Positions 26,100-34,404 are shown, counted from the stretch's first letter. The stretch: 64,000 nucleotides of DNA from Streptomyces ferrugineus (GCF_015160855.1 NZ_CP063373.1:2046001-2110000), one strand, 5' to 3'. Numbers and translations: made by a program. The notes: generated by a model from the letters alone, not told the origin.

Positions 26100-27089
26100 A
26101 TGCCGGTACGCATTCACTTCAGCGACGACGATCTCGCGGGCATCAGGCTGGCGCAGGCGCCCGACCCCATGTGGGAGGCGCTGCTCAGCATGCACATGCT
26201 GCAGACCGACACCGGATCCGCCGTCTTCGGCGGCTGGCGGACCAGAGTGCGCCGCCAACTGCCCATCGAGGTGGGCCCGTTGTTCCGCCTGGCGCCCCCG
26301 GCCGGCTACTCCGCCGACTTCCTCACCCCGGCCGCCGGCACCGGCGGCCTGGACGCCGGGATCGGCGCCCTGCTGTCCACACCGCGCCGGCGGCTCCGCG
26401 GCGACCTCGTGGAACTGTCCCGCGCCGGGCGCCGCCTCCCGCCCTGGGCGCGGCCGCTCGCCGACGGCGACAAGGAGGCCGTCGGCCACGTCGCCGGCAC
26501 GCTCCGACGGTACTTCGCGACCGCGCTCGCCCCGTGGTGGAGCCGCGTCCGCACCCGTTTCGACGCCGAACGGGCCGCCCACGCACGGTACTTGGCGAAC
26601 GGCGGCCCCGGCTCCCTGCTGAGCGCCCTGCACCCCGGCCTGGTCTGGCGCCGACCGGTGCTGGAGGTGACGGGACTCGGCGCGGACCGCGACGTCCACC
26701 TGGACGGACGGGGCCTGCTGGTCCTCCCGTCGTACTTCTGCTGGCGCAAGCCGACGCTGCTGAAGGACCCCGCACTGCCCTGCGTCGTCGTCTACCCGAT
26801 GACCCACGAGACCGTCCTGAGCGGCGGTCCACCGGGGCCGCGCTCCCTCAACGCCCTCCTCGGCCGCACCCGCGCCGGGATCCTGGAGTCGCTGGCGCAG
26901 CACGGCGTGACGACGACCGAACTGGCCCAGGACGCGGGGATCTCCCCGGCCACGGCCAGCCATCACGTCGGGATTCTGCGGAAGGCGGGGCTGGTCAGTA
27001 CGTGCAAGGCGGGGCGGGTCGTACTCCATACGGCGACCCCGCTGGGGATGGCGCTGCTGGACGGCGATTCTCTAGCGTTGGGCACATGA
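26100..27089 (+). CDS. ArsR/winged-helix regulator upstream of the NACHT gene
   Basis: 329 residues from ATG 26100, placed 8 bases after GGGGGTG; a GTG at 26091 in the same frame is possible. The N-terminal 240 residues are a long domain of unknown function (IHFSDDDLAGIRLAQAPDPM, then VEVGPLFRLAPP-like text), seen in other actinobacterial DUF5937-type regulators. The C-terminal winged helix is at about residues 265-325: RAGILESLAQHGVTTTELAQ and ISPATASHHVGILRKAGLV, an ArsR-type match. Its stop overlaps an ATG at 27086, and the protease-NACHT gene starts 20 bases later, so the two genes are likely cotranscribed. Confidence 0.75.
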   Translation: MPVRIHFSDDDLAGIRLAQAPDPMWEALLSMHMLQTDTGSAVFGGWRTRVRRQLPIEVGPLFRLAPPAGYSADFLTPAAGTGGLDAGIGALLSTPRRRLRGDLVELSRAGRRLPPWARPLADGDKEAVGHVAGTLRRYFATALAPWWSRVRTRFDAERAAHARYLANGGPGSLLSALHPGLVWRRPVLEVTGLGADRDVHLDGRGLLVLPSYFCWRKPTLLKDPALPCVVVYPMTHETVLSGGPPGPRSLNALLGRTRAGILESLAQHGVTTTELAQDAGISPATASHHVGILRKAGLVSTCKAGRVVLHTATPLGMALLDGDSLALGT

Positions 27090-27112
27090 CCGACGAGGGC
27101 GACGAGCAGTGA
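27086..27112 (+). CDS. Eight-residue minigene linking regulator and NACHT gene (speculative)
   Basis: ATGA at 27086-27089 joins the regulator stop to a new ATG encoding MTDEGDEQ, and its TGA (27110-27112) overlaps the GTG start of the NACHT gene as GTGA. Both junctions are stop-start overlaps, so a ribosome could pass from regulator to minigene to NACHT. It may equally be chance. Confidence 0.3.
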   Translation: MTDEGDEQ

Positions 27113-30100
27113 TCGCGGGCAGCGTTTCGGACCGGGTCGTCGTGGTCCTCGGGGAGGGGCAGGGCAGCGGGGTGCTGCTCGGCCGCAATCTGGTGCTCAC
27201 CGCGCAGCACGTGGTGGGCGGCGGCGGCCGGGTCGAGGTGATCCACCCGTCGAGCCGGCATCCGGTCCCGTGCTTCGTCACGTGGGCCGACGAGAGCCTC
27301 GACGCCGCTGTGCTCCTCGCGGACTCGGAAGTGATCGGTCCCGAGCTGTCCGGCCCCCTGGGACAGATCCGAGTGGGCGGCGTCGGCACCGGTGCGCCGC
27401 TGCCGCACTGCCAGATCGTGGGATTCCCCGGGATCCAGCGCTACGGCGGACTGGGCGACCTCGAGTACGACCAGTTCCGCGCGACCGTACTGCCCCTGGC
27501 CGGACGCATGAGGGACGTCCTCGTCTGCGAACTCGACGTGCCGCCCGCCGACGAACGAGGCGCGGACGTCTCACCGTTGGCAGGGCTGTCGGGGGCTCCC
27601 GTCTTCGCGGGAGCGGTGCTCCTCGGGGTCGTGCATCAGGTGCCGCGGGGCCGCTCACACCTCAGAATCGAAGCGGTCCCGATCACCACCGTGCTGGCCG
27701 AGGCCCGGTCGTTCCGATGGGGCTTCAAGGCCGAGGACATCACCGACGTCCACCCGCGGGACGAACTGTTCGAGGTCCGGTACGCCAAGGACCTGGCCGC
27801 GCAGTACCGCAAGACGGAGATCTTCGGCATCGAGGAGCTGGGCCGCACCGAGTCCCGCTGGGACCTCGACACCGCCTACCTGAGCCTGGAGGCCGAGACC
27901 GCCGCCGCCGAGGACGAGCGCAGGGAAGCCGGGTACTCGGCGCAGCGCATCGACAGCCTGCTCGTCGAACGCCCCCGCGCCCTGCTGCGCGGCCAGGCCG
28001 GCGCCGGCAAGACCACCCTGGTGTGGTGGCTCGCCGCCCACGCGGCGAACGGCACCCTCAGCGAGAACCTCTGGAAGCTGAACGGCCTCGTGCCCTTCGT
28101 CATCCCGATGCGCGAGGTGTACGCGCGGGGCGGACGGTTCCCGGCGGTGTCGGAGCTGCTTTCGGCCGGAAGGGTCATCTCGGACGACGCCCCGGACGGC
28201 TGGGCCGGCCGGGTCCTGGAGGCCGGCAGAGGGCTGCTGCTGGTGGACGGCCTCGACGAAGTCCCGCCGGAGGAACGGGAGAAGGCCCGCCGCTGGCTCT
28301 CGGCGCTCCTCACCCGGTACCCGGACACCCGGTGCCTGGCCACCGTCCGCCCGGACGCGGTGGAGAAGGACTGGCTCCGCGCCGAGGGCTTCACCGAACT
28401 GACGCTGCTGCCGATGAGCGACGAGGACGTCCAGGCCTTCGTCTCGGCCTGGCACGACGCGGCCCGCCTGGAATCCGAGCATGTCTACGATGCCCGCCGA
28501 TGCGGCGACGAACAGGAACTCCTCTCCTCCCTGGAGCAGGACCTCGCCCACCAGTTGGAGCAAAGCACCGCGCTCCGCGACCTCGCCCGCACCCCGCTCC
28601 TCTGCGCCGTCATCTGCGCCCTGCACCGTCGCCGCCGCGGCCTCCTCCCCACGACGCGCTGGTCGCTGTACCGAGCGGCCCTCGCCATGCTCCTCGGTGG
28701 CCGTGACGCGGCGCGTGGTGTCTCCCGACCCGACGACATCAGCCTCGACTCGGACGAACAGCACGTGCTGCTCCAACGGCTGGCCATCTGGCTCGTGCGG
28801 ACCGAGCAGCAGCAGATGACGACCAAGCTCGCCACGCACCAACTGGAACTCGCGATGCGGGACATGCCGCAGGTTCGCGCCCAGGCCTCGCCCTACCGGG
28901 TACTGCGCTTCCTCCTGGAACGCAGCGGCGTGCTCCAGGAACGGACGGACGACGCGATCCAGTTCATCCACCGCACGTTTCAGGACTTCCTCGCGGCGAA
29001 GGAGTTCCACGAGAGCGGGTACGTCCTGGAACTCCTGAATCACGCGGGCGACGAAACCTGGCGGGACGTGATCGTGCTGGCCGTCGGCCATGCGACGCGG
29101 ACGGACGCGCAGTTGCTCATCGAGAAGCTGGTCATGTTCGGGGATGTGGTGGAGGGGCGTGAGGAGAAGTGGTACCTGCATGTGCTGGCCGCGCAGTGCG
29201 CCACGAGTCTGCTGTCGCTGGACGCGGCGCTGATGGAGGTGGTGCGGGGGCGGGTGCGGGCCCTGATGCCGCCGTTGAGCCGTCCGGAGGCCGTTGACAT
29301 CGCGGGCCTGGGTGCGTGGGCCGTCGAACTGCTGCCGGGGCCGAAAGGGGACGACGGCAGTGTCGGAGACTGGCACATCGTCGATGCCCTTGCGCGGATC
29401 CGGACGGCGGAGGCACGGCGGAAGCTGAGGCAGTTCGCGTTGCGTTCGCGGTATCGCACCAAGACCAGGATCGTCCTCGGTTGGGTTCATCAGCCTGCGG
29501 AGCAATACGCCCGCGAAGTACTGGCGGGCTCCGGCATTGACCTCCTGGAGGTGCAGAACAGTTCCCAGCTGGCTCAGCTTCCACACCTCGACTCGCTCCG
29601 CCGTGTCTTGGTGACTGGGTCGTACTCCGCGGAGGAACTGGACGCTTGTCTGCCCACGCGAGACCTCGTGGAGATCGGCTTGCAGCTCAACGAGACCTTG
29701 ACCCGCATGGACTTCCTGCGCAAACGGGAGCACCTGCGAGTGGTGAAGGTGATTGCCTGCCCGGCTCTCGGGTTCGACAACGATGAGTGGTCCGAGCTTC
29801 TGGACGGCTGGACGACCCTTGAGGGTCTGCGCTTCTACGGTGACGAGGAGAGCACGCGGAAGATGCTGCGAGCCGCGGCTCTGGCGCCTCGGTTGAAGCG
29901 TCTGGATCTGGTGATGAATTCGCTCGACTCCCTGACCGAGCTTGCGCCGCTGCCCGCCGTGCGAGAGGTACAGCTCTGCTCTCTGCGGGACCATAGGCGC
30001 ATGGCACAGGTGTCTCTCGTCTTTCCGAGGCTGGAAACACTGGCACTTGAGTTTGCGGGGGATGCTGTGGCGCCGCTCGATCTGACGCACCTGCGGAACC

Positions 30101-30258
30101 TGCACGGATTGCGTCAGGTCCTCATCAGCGGCACGGTCACGTCGCGTCCCCGCATCGTGGGCGCCGACGCGATCGGCGCCCGTCTCACCGATCAGCTCCG
30201 TGTGCTGGGGGCGTACGACACGAACGCCCCCCAGGATTCCGGCGAAACCGTCAGCTGA
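27109..30258 (+). CDS. Trypsin-like protease-NACHT-repeat protein (NLR-like, putative immune NTPase)
   Basis: 1049 residues from GTG 27109. The N-terminal domain (1-200) is a trypsin-like protease with an apparent triad: His34 in VLTAQHVV, Asp65 in ESLDAAVLL and Ser161 in LAGLSGAPVF. The NACHT module follows, with Walker A GQAGAGKTTL at 295-304, Walker B with the NACHT acidic cluster GLLLVDGLDE at 375-384, a sensor-like LATVRPDAV and the conserved FIHRTFQDFLAAKEF. The last 250 residues look like degenerate leucine-rich repeats (LRRVLVTGSYSAEEL, LKRLDLVMNSLDSLTEL, LETLALEFAGD). In bacterial NLR-like proteins the C-terminus senses a trigger, NACHT oligomerises and the N-terminus is the effector. 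Here protease activation on infection is a reasonable inference. The 3' end overlaps the antisense DUF397 gene by 67 bases. Confidence 0.85.
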   Translation: MIAGSVSDRVVVVLGEGQGSGVLLGRNLVLTAQHVVGGGGRVEVIHPSSRHPVPCFVTWADESLDAAVLLADSEVIGPELSGPLGQIRVGGVGTGAPLPHCQIVGFPGIQRYGGLGDLEYDQFRATVLPLAGRMRDVLVCELDVPPADERGADVSPLAGLSGAPVFAGAVLLGVVHQVPRGRSHLRIEAVPITTVLAEARSFRWGFKAEDITDVHPRDELFEVRYAKDLAAQYRKTEIFGIEELGRTESRWDLDTAYLSLEAETAAAEDERREAGYSAQRIDSLLVERPRALLRGQAGAGKTTLVWWLAAHAANGTLSENLWKLNGLVPFVIPMREVYARGGRFPAVSELLSAGRVISDDAPDGWAGRVLEAGRGLLLVDGLDEVPPEEREKARRWLSALLTRYPDTRCLATVRPDAVEKDWLRAEGFTELTLLPMSDEDVQAFVSAWHDAARLESEHVYDARRCGDEQELLSSLEQDLAHQLEQSTALRDLARTPLLCAVICALHRRRRGLLPTTRWSLYRAALAMLLGGRDAARGVSRPDDISLDSDEQHVLLQRLAIWLVRTEQQQMTTKLATHQLELAMRDMPQVRAQASPYRVLRFLLERSGVLQERTDDAIQFIHRTFQDFLAAKEFHESGYVLELLNHAGDETWRDVIVLAVGHATRTDAQLLIEKLVMFGDVVEGREEKWYLHVLAAQCATSLLSLDAALMEVVRGRVRALMPPLSRPEAVDIAGLGAWAVELLPGPKGDDGSVGDWHIVDALARIRTAEARRKLRQFALRSRYRTKTRIVLGWVHQPAEQYAREVLAGSGIDLLEVQNSSQLAQLPHLDSLRRVLVTGSYSAEELDACLPTRDLVEIGLQLNETLTRMDFLRKREHLRVVKVIACPALGFDNDEWSELLDGWTTLEGLRFYGDEESTRKMLRAAALAPRLKRLDLVMNSLDSLTELAPLPAVREVQLCSLRDHRRMAQVSLVFPRLETLALEFAGDAVAPLDLTHLRNLHGLRQVLISGTVTSRPRIVGADAIGARLTDQLRVLGAYDTNAPQDSGETVS

Positions 30259-30383
30259 CGCTCGTCCGGGGCCTTGGAGTCGCGGACGTGGATGGTGTGG
30301 GGGCGGGTGGCGACCTCGACGCAGTCGCCGGAACCGCCGCTGCTGTAGCTGCTCTTGAACCAGGCCAGTTCACTGGTGCTCAT
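30192..30383 (-). CDS. DUF397 protein
   Basis: 63 residues from ATG 30383, overlapping the XRE gene stop as ATGA. The sequence is canonical DUF397: LAWFKSSYSSGGSGDCVEVA, then IHVRDSKAPDERQLTVSPESWGAFV. These small proteins are almost always encoded beside an XRE/DUF5753 regulator in Streptomyces and are thought to act with it, like BldB-associated Scr-type pairs. It overlaps the NACHT 3' end in antisense. Confidence 0.92.
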   Translation of the reverse strand: MSTSELAWFKSSYSSGGSGDCVEVATRPHTIHVRDSKAPDERQLTVSPESWGAFVSYAPSTRS

Positions 30384-31213
30384 AGGTCTCCTCGCATCCG
30401 CTGCAACAGGCTCATCGAGTCCTTGAGAGTGAGAGCCTGTGAGCGCATCCTGGCATACCTCATCTGGAGCATGCTGACCACCTTCGAGTCAGCGATGAAC
30501 TGGCCGCTTTCCTGCCCCTCACAGTAGGCGAACCACTTGTTCTCCGGGGTTTCCAGGAGCTGCATGGGGCCGTCCAGCCCCGCGTGTGTGTCCTGTTCTG
30601 TCGGCATGATCTGGATCTCGACGTTCCGCGCTTCGGAGATCTCCAGCACATGGTCGACGAGCCCCCGCGTGACCTCCAACCCTCCCGTGCGCCGACGAAA
30701 CAGGTGCTCCTCCAGGATGAAGCCGAACGCCGTGTTCGGCCGTTCCCGCAACAGCCGTTGCCGTTCCGCCCGCGCGACCCACTGCGCCTCGATCTGCTCG
30801 TCGTCCAGCGGCGGGAGCTGGTTCGTGAACAGCGTCCGCGCGTACGCCTCGGTCTGCAACAAGCCCGGAATCAGCCGGCATTCGTACGTGTACAGCGTGA
30901 TCGCCGTGGCCTCCAGCCGCGCCCACCTCCGAAACCACGCCGCCAACCCCGGCTGCCGAGCCAGATGCCGCGCCGCCTTCTGCAAGGCCCCCGTGTTCCC
31001 CAGCACCGGCTCCGAGCGATCCGCGAACGTCGGATCCGGCATCCGCCGCCCCAGCTCCAGTGACGCCACCGTGTGCTTGGACAGCCCCACCCGGTCCCCG
31101 AACTCCTCCCGGCTCAGCCCCGCGTGCTCCCGCAGGGCCTGTACAACCGCCCCGAACGTCCGCAGACTGTCCGACGACTCCGGCTCGCCACCCGTACCCG
31201 CACCATCGACCAC
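30380..31213 (-). CDS. XRE regulator with DUF5753 (Scr1/antitoxin-like)
   Basis: 277 residues from GTG 31213, with AAGGGTG upstream. The N-terminal helix-turn-helix is VQALREHAGLSREEFGDRVG, then LSKHTVASLELGRRMPD. The DUF5753 domain includes ITLYTYECRLIPGLLQTEAY, ARTLFTN, then RQRLLRERPNTAFGFILEEH. Such regulators pair with DUF397 proteins and are studied as pleiotropic or TA-like switches in Streptomyces development. It is divergent from an HATPase gene, forming the common triad. Confidence 0.9.
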   Translation of the reverse strand: MVDGAGTGGEPESSDSLRTFGAVVQALREHAGLSREEFGDRVGLSKHTVASLELGRRMPDPTFADRSEPVLGNTGALQKAARHLARQPGLAAWFRRWARLEATAITLYTYECRLIPGLLQTEAYARTLFTNQLPPLDDEQIEAQWVARAERQRLLRERPNTAFGFILEEHLFRRRTGGLEVTRGLVDHVLEISEARNVEIQIMPTEQDTHAGLDGPMQLLETPENKWFAYCEGQESGQFIADSKVVSMLQMRYARMRSQALTLKDSMSLLQRMRGDL

Positions 31214-31343
31214 CCTTGGTCACCTCCCGCGCACATGGTCACGGTCCGTCACGCGTACTGTCCAGCCCGTGACCGCGTACGCTCGCGCACCGTACACACC
31301 GCTCACCTGGTGAACCGCCGTGCACAGCCGCCAGATTGAGCGC

Positions 31344-31784
31344 ATGCCAGTACCGCTCACCCAGCGCCTCAGCGCCACCCCGCGAGGCGCTCGCCTCGCC
31401 CGGCACCTCGTCCTGAACCAGCTGCACGACTGGGGCATCCCGCACGGCAGTGACGTCTCCGAGGCCGTCGCCGTGATCGTCGCCGAGCTGGCCGCGAACG
31501 CGGTGACCCACGGCCGTGTCCCGGGGCGGGACTTCGAGCTGCGGCTGTCCCTGCCCACGGGCAGCGTCCGGATCGAGGTCAGCGACACCCTCGGCGAACA
31601 GCGTCCGCCGAAACCCGGCGACGTACGGCGTCCGCACTCGCTCGACGAGCACGGCCGCGGACTGGTCCTCGTCGAGGCGGTCGCCGATCGATGGGAGGTG
31701 CTGGACCGGGAGCCGCCCGGCAAGACGGTCCGCGCGGAGGTGGACCTGCCGCGGTGGCTGTCACTTGTCGGCGCCCGCCGGTGA
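31344..31784 (+). CDS. RsbW-like HATPase (anti-sigma-type ATP-binding protein)
   Basis: 146 residues from ATG 31344; a GTG at 31320 is possible. HATPase motifs are AVIVAELAANAVTHG (N box) and HSLDEHGRGLVLVEAVADRW (G2-type). These single-domain kinases are abundant in Streptomyces and often flank XRE/DUF397 pairs. The partner is presumably an anti-anti-sigma factor or the XRE system. The last 24 bases overlap the MFS gene tail to tail. Confidence 0.87.
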   Translation: MPVPLTQRLSATPRGARLARHLVLNQLHDWGIPHGSDVSEAVAVIVAELAANAVTHGRVPGRDFELRLSLPTGSVRIEVSDTLGEQRPPKPGDVRRPHSLDEHGRGLVLVEAVADRWEVLDREPPGKTVRAEVDLPRWLSLVGARR

Positions 31785-33032
31785 CGGCTCGGCGGGTGTC
31801 TGCGCGGACGACGACCTGCGCAGGGGCGAGAGGTACGCCAGGCCCGCGATCAGCAACCTGAGCAGCGCCCCGATGGTGATCAGGACGTAGATGTCGTGGA
31901 ACGAGCTCTCCACCGCCCCGGCCGCCACCGCCGCGACCGGAATCGAGGCGAACGCGAGCATGCGTGTCGTCGCCACGACCCGGCCCAACAGGTGGTTGGG
32001 GACGATGCGTTGGCGGAGGGTGAACCAGGCGACGGGGTTGATCGAGCCGAGGGCGTAGACCAGGCCCCAGACGATGGCGATGCCGACCGGGTCGCGGACC
32101 GGGACCAGAAGCAGGGTGGTCAGGCCCGCCAGGGCCGTCGTGGCGATCAGGATGCGGCCGGGGTACCACCGGCGGATGAGACGGCCCGCGACCGCGGCGC
32201 CGAGGACGGCCCCCACGCCCTGCGCGGCCAGTACCGTGCCGATGACGCCCGGTTCGAAGCCCCGGTAGTCGGTGAGGTAGTAGATGAAGTTGGCCTGGAT
32301 CAGCCAGATGGCGAAGTTGGTCCCGGTGAACATCAGGGAGCCGGCCATCAGGACCTTGTTGTCCTTGAAGATGTAGCGGACCGCCTCCCTGATCTCACCG
32401 AGGAAGGAAGCCTTCGCGTGTGGCGCCGCCGCCTTGGCCGGTTCCGTACCCCCCTGCACGCGGATCAGCAGGATCGCCGCCCCCGACACCAGAAAGGACC
32501 CGGCGTTGACGAACACCGTGACCTCGAAGCCGAACACCGCCACCAGTCCGCCGGCGATCGCCGGGCCGGCCATGGCCATGATGTTGTCACCGGTCTGCAT
32601 CCAGGCGTTGGCCTGGCCCAGGCGCTCGGAGGGGACGATGTCGGGCAGGAAGCTCTGGAACGCGGGGTGGTAGACCGGCTCCACGCAGGAGAGCAGGAAC
32701 GCCGCCACGTAGATCGGCCACAGCGTCTCCACGTCGAGGACGACCAGGATGCCGAGGCAGCCCGCGATGACGCCGGCCGTGGCGTCACCCGCGATCAGTA
32801 ATCGGCGCCGGTCGAAACGGTCCGCGAACACCCCGCCCGGCATGGAGAGCAGGAGGAACGGGATGTACTCGATGGCGTACAGGACTCCTGTGCTCAGGGC
32901 CGAGCCCGTGAGGTGCAGTACGAGGAGCGGCAGCGCCAGTCGGTAGACCCAGTTGCCGAGCGAGGAGGTGAGATAGGCGGTGAGCAGTACGTAGTAGCGG
33001 CTTCCCATGCGGGGCATCTTGGCGTACCTCAC
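31761..33032 (-). CDS. MFS transporter, putative exporter of the RiPP operon product
   Basis: 423 residues from GTG 33032, overlapping the ThiF-type gene stop as GTGA. Twelve or so membrane segments start YYVLLTAYLTSSLGNWVYRL. The loop 2-3 motif reads GGVFADRFDRRRLL, typical of MFS drug exporters (MFS_3/EntS type). Being the last gene of the peptide operon and coupled to the adenylating enzyme, it is the likely exporter or self-immunity determinant, the role played by the MFS protein MccC in microcin C operons. Confidence 0.85.
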   Translation of the reverse strand: MRYAKMPRMGSRYYVLLTAYLTSSLGNWVYRLALPLLVLHLTGSALSTGVLYAIEYIPFLLLSMPGGVFADRFDRRRLLIAGDATAGVIAGCLGILVVLDVETLWPIYVAAFLLSCVEPVYHPAFQSFLPDIVPSERLGQANAWMQTGDNIMAMAGPAIAGGLVAVFGFEVTVFVNAGSFLVSGAAILLIRVQGGTEPAKAAAPHAKASFLGEIREAVRYIFKDNKVLMAGSLMFTGTNFAIWLIQANFIYYLTDYRGFEPGVIGTVLAAQGVGAVLGAAVAGRLIRRWYPGRILIATTALAGLTTLLLVPVRDPVGIAIVWGLVYALGSINPVAWFTLRQRIVPNHLLGRVVATTRMLAFASIPVAAVAAGAVESSFHDIYVLITIGALLRLLIAGLAYLSPLRRSSSAQTPAEPSPAGADK

Positions 33033-34147
33033 GTCATGGCGGCGTCCTTGCCGCAGACGGCGCAGTCGTCCAGTCGCTCCCAGCGTTCACTCTCGGTCAT
33101 CTCGTAGTCGTCGAAGCGCAGTTGCATCAGCCGGCCCGCCGCCACCGGCGGTGCGATGCCGGTGATCAGACGGGTGAGCTCGCCGACGAGGAATCCGGTG
33201 GTCATGGTGACCAGCGGGCAGAACGCGGCGTTGTCCCCGCCGATCTGGCGCTCGCGCTTCTCGGTGAGCAGCCGGTCGGAGACGCGGTCCTCGTGCAGGA
33301 CCTGGCGCCGCCAGCAGGCGATGCAGCCGGTCTGTCCGGGGATCATGGTGAAGTACACCGCGCGCTGGGTCTCCAGACCGCCGGTGACGAGCGGTTTGCG
33401 CTCCAGGACACAGCCCTCGTTGACCCAGTGGGCCAGCTCCATCTTGGGGCGGTCGGCGACCGAGATCACCACGTCGGCGCCGTCGATCACACCCAGCACG
33501 TCCTTGGTGGAGCCGATCTTCAGGCTCACCGGCTCGATGTCGATGTGCGGATTGAACAGCCGGACGCGCTCGGCCGCGAGATACAGCTTCTCCTCGCCGA
33601 TGTCGCTCTCGCGGTACAGGATCTGCCGGTTGAGGTTGGACAGCTCGACGCGGTCGAACTCCACCGCTCGTACGTGTCCGATGCCCATCGCGGCCATGTC
33701 GAGCAGCAGATGGGTGCCCAGCCCGCCGAGGCCCAGCAGCGTCACACGGGCGTCGCGCAGTCTGCGCTGGAGGTCGTACTTGTTGTCCGCGAGGTGGGCG
33801 TAGGACCCGAAGAAGTTGATGTTGCGTGCCCAGCGCTGGAGTTCGTGGTCGGCCAGGATGCCGTCCGGGGTCACGGCTCCGTTCAGCAGGAAGCCGGCCT
33901 CGTCGAACTGCTCCACCGCCGCGGTGACCTCTTCGGCGGTCACCGCCGGGAAGTCCGCGGCGAGATCGCGGTGCACCTCGGCGACGGTCCGGGTGCCGTC
34001 GAGGAGTTCGAGCAGCCGGCGGATCGAGCCGGTGGGGTCGTCGATCTCGGTGACCTCGCCGAAGCCGCCGATGTAGACGGTGTCGCCGGATCCGAAGAGG
34101 GGCGAGGTGTGCTTGAGCTGGGGCAGGATGCGCCCGTCTGTGGGCAT
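33029..34147 (-). CDS. PqqD-like RRE domain fused to ThiF/MccB-type adenylating enzyme
   Basis: 372 residues from ATG 34147, with GGAGGG 10 bases upstream. Residues about 15-95 form a PqqD-like winged helix (YIGGFGEVTEIDDPTGSIRR, TVAEVHRDL, VEQFDEAGFLL), the fold that binds RiPP leader peptides. The E1-like domain follows: nucleotide loop GLGGLG 139-144, Asp/Arg cluster FDRVELSNLNRQ 164-175, and a zinc site from Cys275/Cys278 (CIAC) and Cys362/Cys365 (CAVC). Catalytic parts look intact, unlike the inactive ThiF-like leader-binding proteins of azoline clusters. Such enzymes adenylate a peptide carboxylate (MccB) or cyclise a core (PaaA of pantocin). The substrate is most likely the 19-residue peptide encoded upstream. 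Confidence 0.88.
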   Translation of the reverse strand: MPTDGRILPQLKHTSPLFGSGDTVYIGGFGEVTEIDDPTGSIRRLLELLDGTRTVAEVHRDLAADFPAVTAEEVTAAVEQFDEAGFLLNGAVTPDGILADHELQRWARNINFFGSYAHLADNKYDLQRRLRDARVTLLGLGGLGTHLLLDMAAMGIGHVRAVEFDRVELSNLNRQILYRESDIGEEKLYLAAERVRLFNPHIDIEPVSLKIGSTKDVLGVIDGADVVISVADRPKMELAHWVNEGCVLERKPLVTGGLETQRAVYFTMIPGQTGCIACWRRQVLHEDRVSDRLLTEKRERQIGGDNAAFCPLVTMTTGFLVGELTRLITGIAPPVAAGRLMQLRFDDYEMTESERWERLDDCAVCGKDAAMT

Positions 34148-34214
34148 GGTGGTGCCGTCCCTCCGTGATACGTCTGGCTTGAAACGTCGCGAGAGCGGAA
34201 TACTCGACCATGGT

Positions 34215-34255
34215 GATCCCGCCGGTGGGCGATTACGGCGCCCACCGGCGGGATC
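34215..34255 (-). terminator. Perfect 17-bp hairpin between peptide gene and ThiF gene (attenuator)
   Basis: GATCCCGCCGGTGGGCG pairs without mismatch to CGCCCACCGGCGGGATC around a 7-base loop. It starts 20 bases after the peptide stop on the minus strand and lies 68 bases before the ThiF start. There is no U-tract, so it may attenuate, or protect the upstream message, rather than terminate fully. The microcin C operon has a terminator hairpin in the same place, between the peptide and adenylase genes. Confidence 0.8.
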
Positions 34256-34274
34256 CCTGACATCACGAGAGGCC

Positions 34275-34334
34275 TCAGCCCTCGACCGTGCTACCGGCGA
34301 TGCTCGCCTTGCGCGTCTTCATGGCAACGGTCAT
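34275..34334 (-). CDS. 19-residue RiPP precursor peptide (proposed)
   Basis: ATG 34334 to TGA 34275 encodes MTVAMKTRKASIAGSTVEG. An excellent ribosome-binding site (AAAGGAGGGA) ends 7 bases before the ATG, much stronger than those of its neighbours. The peptide has a basic helical-looking N-half (MKTRKA) suited to leader recognition and a short C-terminal core with a single acid (STVEG). It sits between an M3 peptidase gene and the RRE-ThiF gene and is followed by a 17-bp hairpin, as expected for a precursor made in excess. A second in-frame ATG at 34322 (15 residues) lacks a ribosome-binding site. Confidence 0.75.
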   Translation of the reverse strand: MTVAMKTRKASIAGSTVEG

Positions 34335-34404
34335 CTCGGTTCCCTCCTTTCTGCCGGGTCGGCGTGTTCTTTCCGCGCTCGCACGCGTCGTGGCGGCGCG
34401 GAAG

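Noticed and set aside
33087..34211. Second long minus-strand frame over the ThiF gene
   Set aside because: Arg-rich shadow; the other frame shows complete E1 motifs.
34275..34322. Shorter precursor starting at the second ATG (15 residues)
   Set aside because: No ribosome-binding site precedes it, whereas the first ATG has an excellent one.
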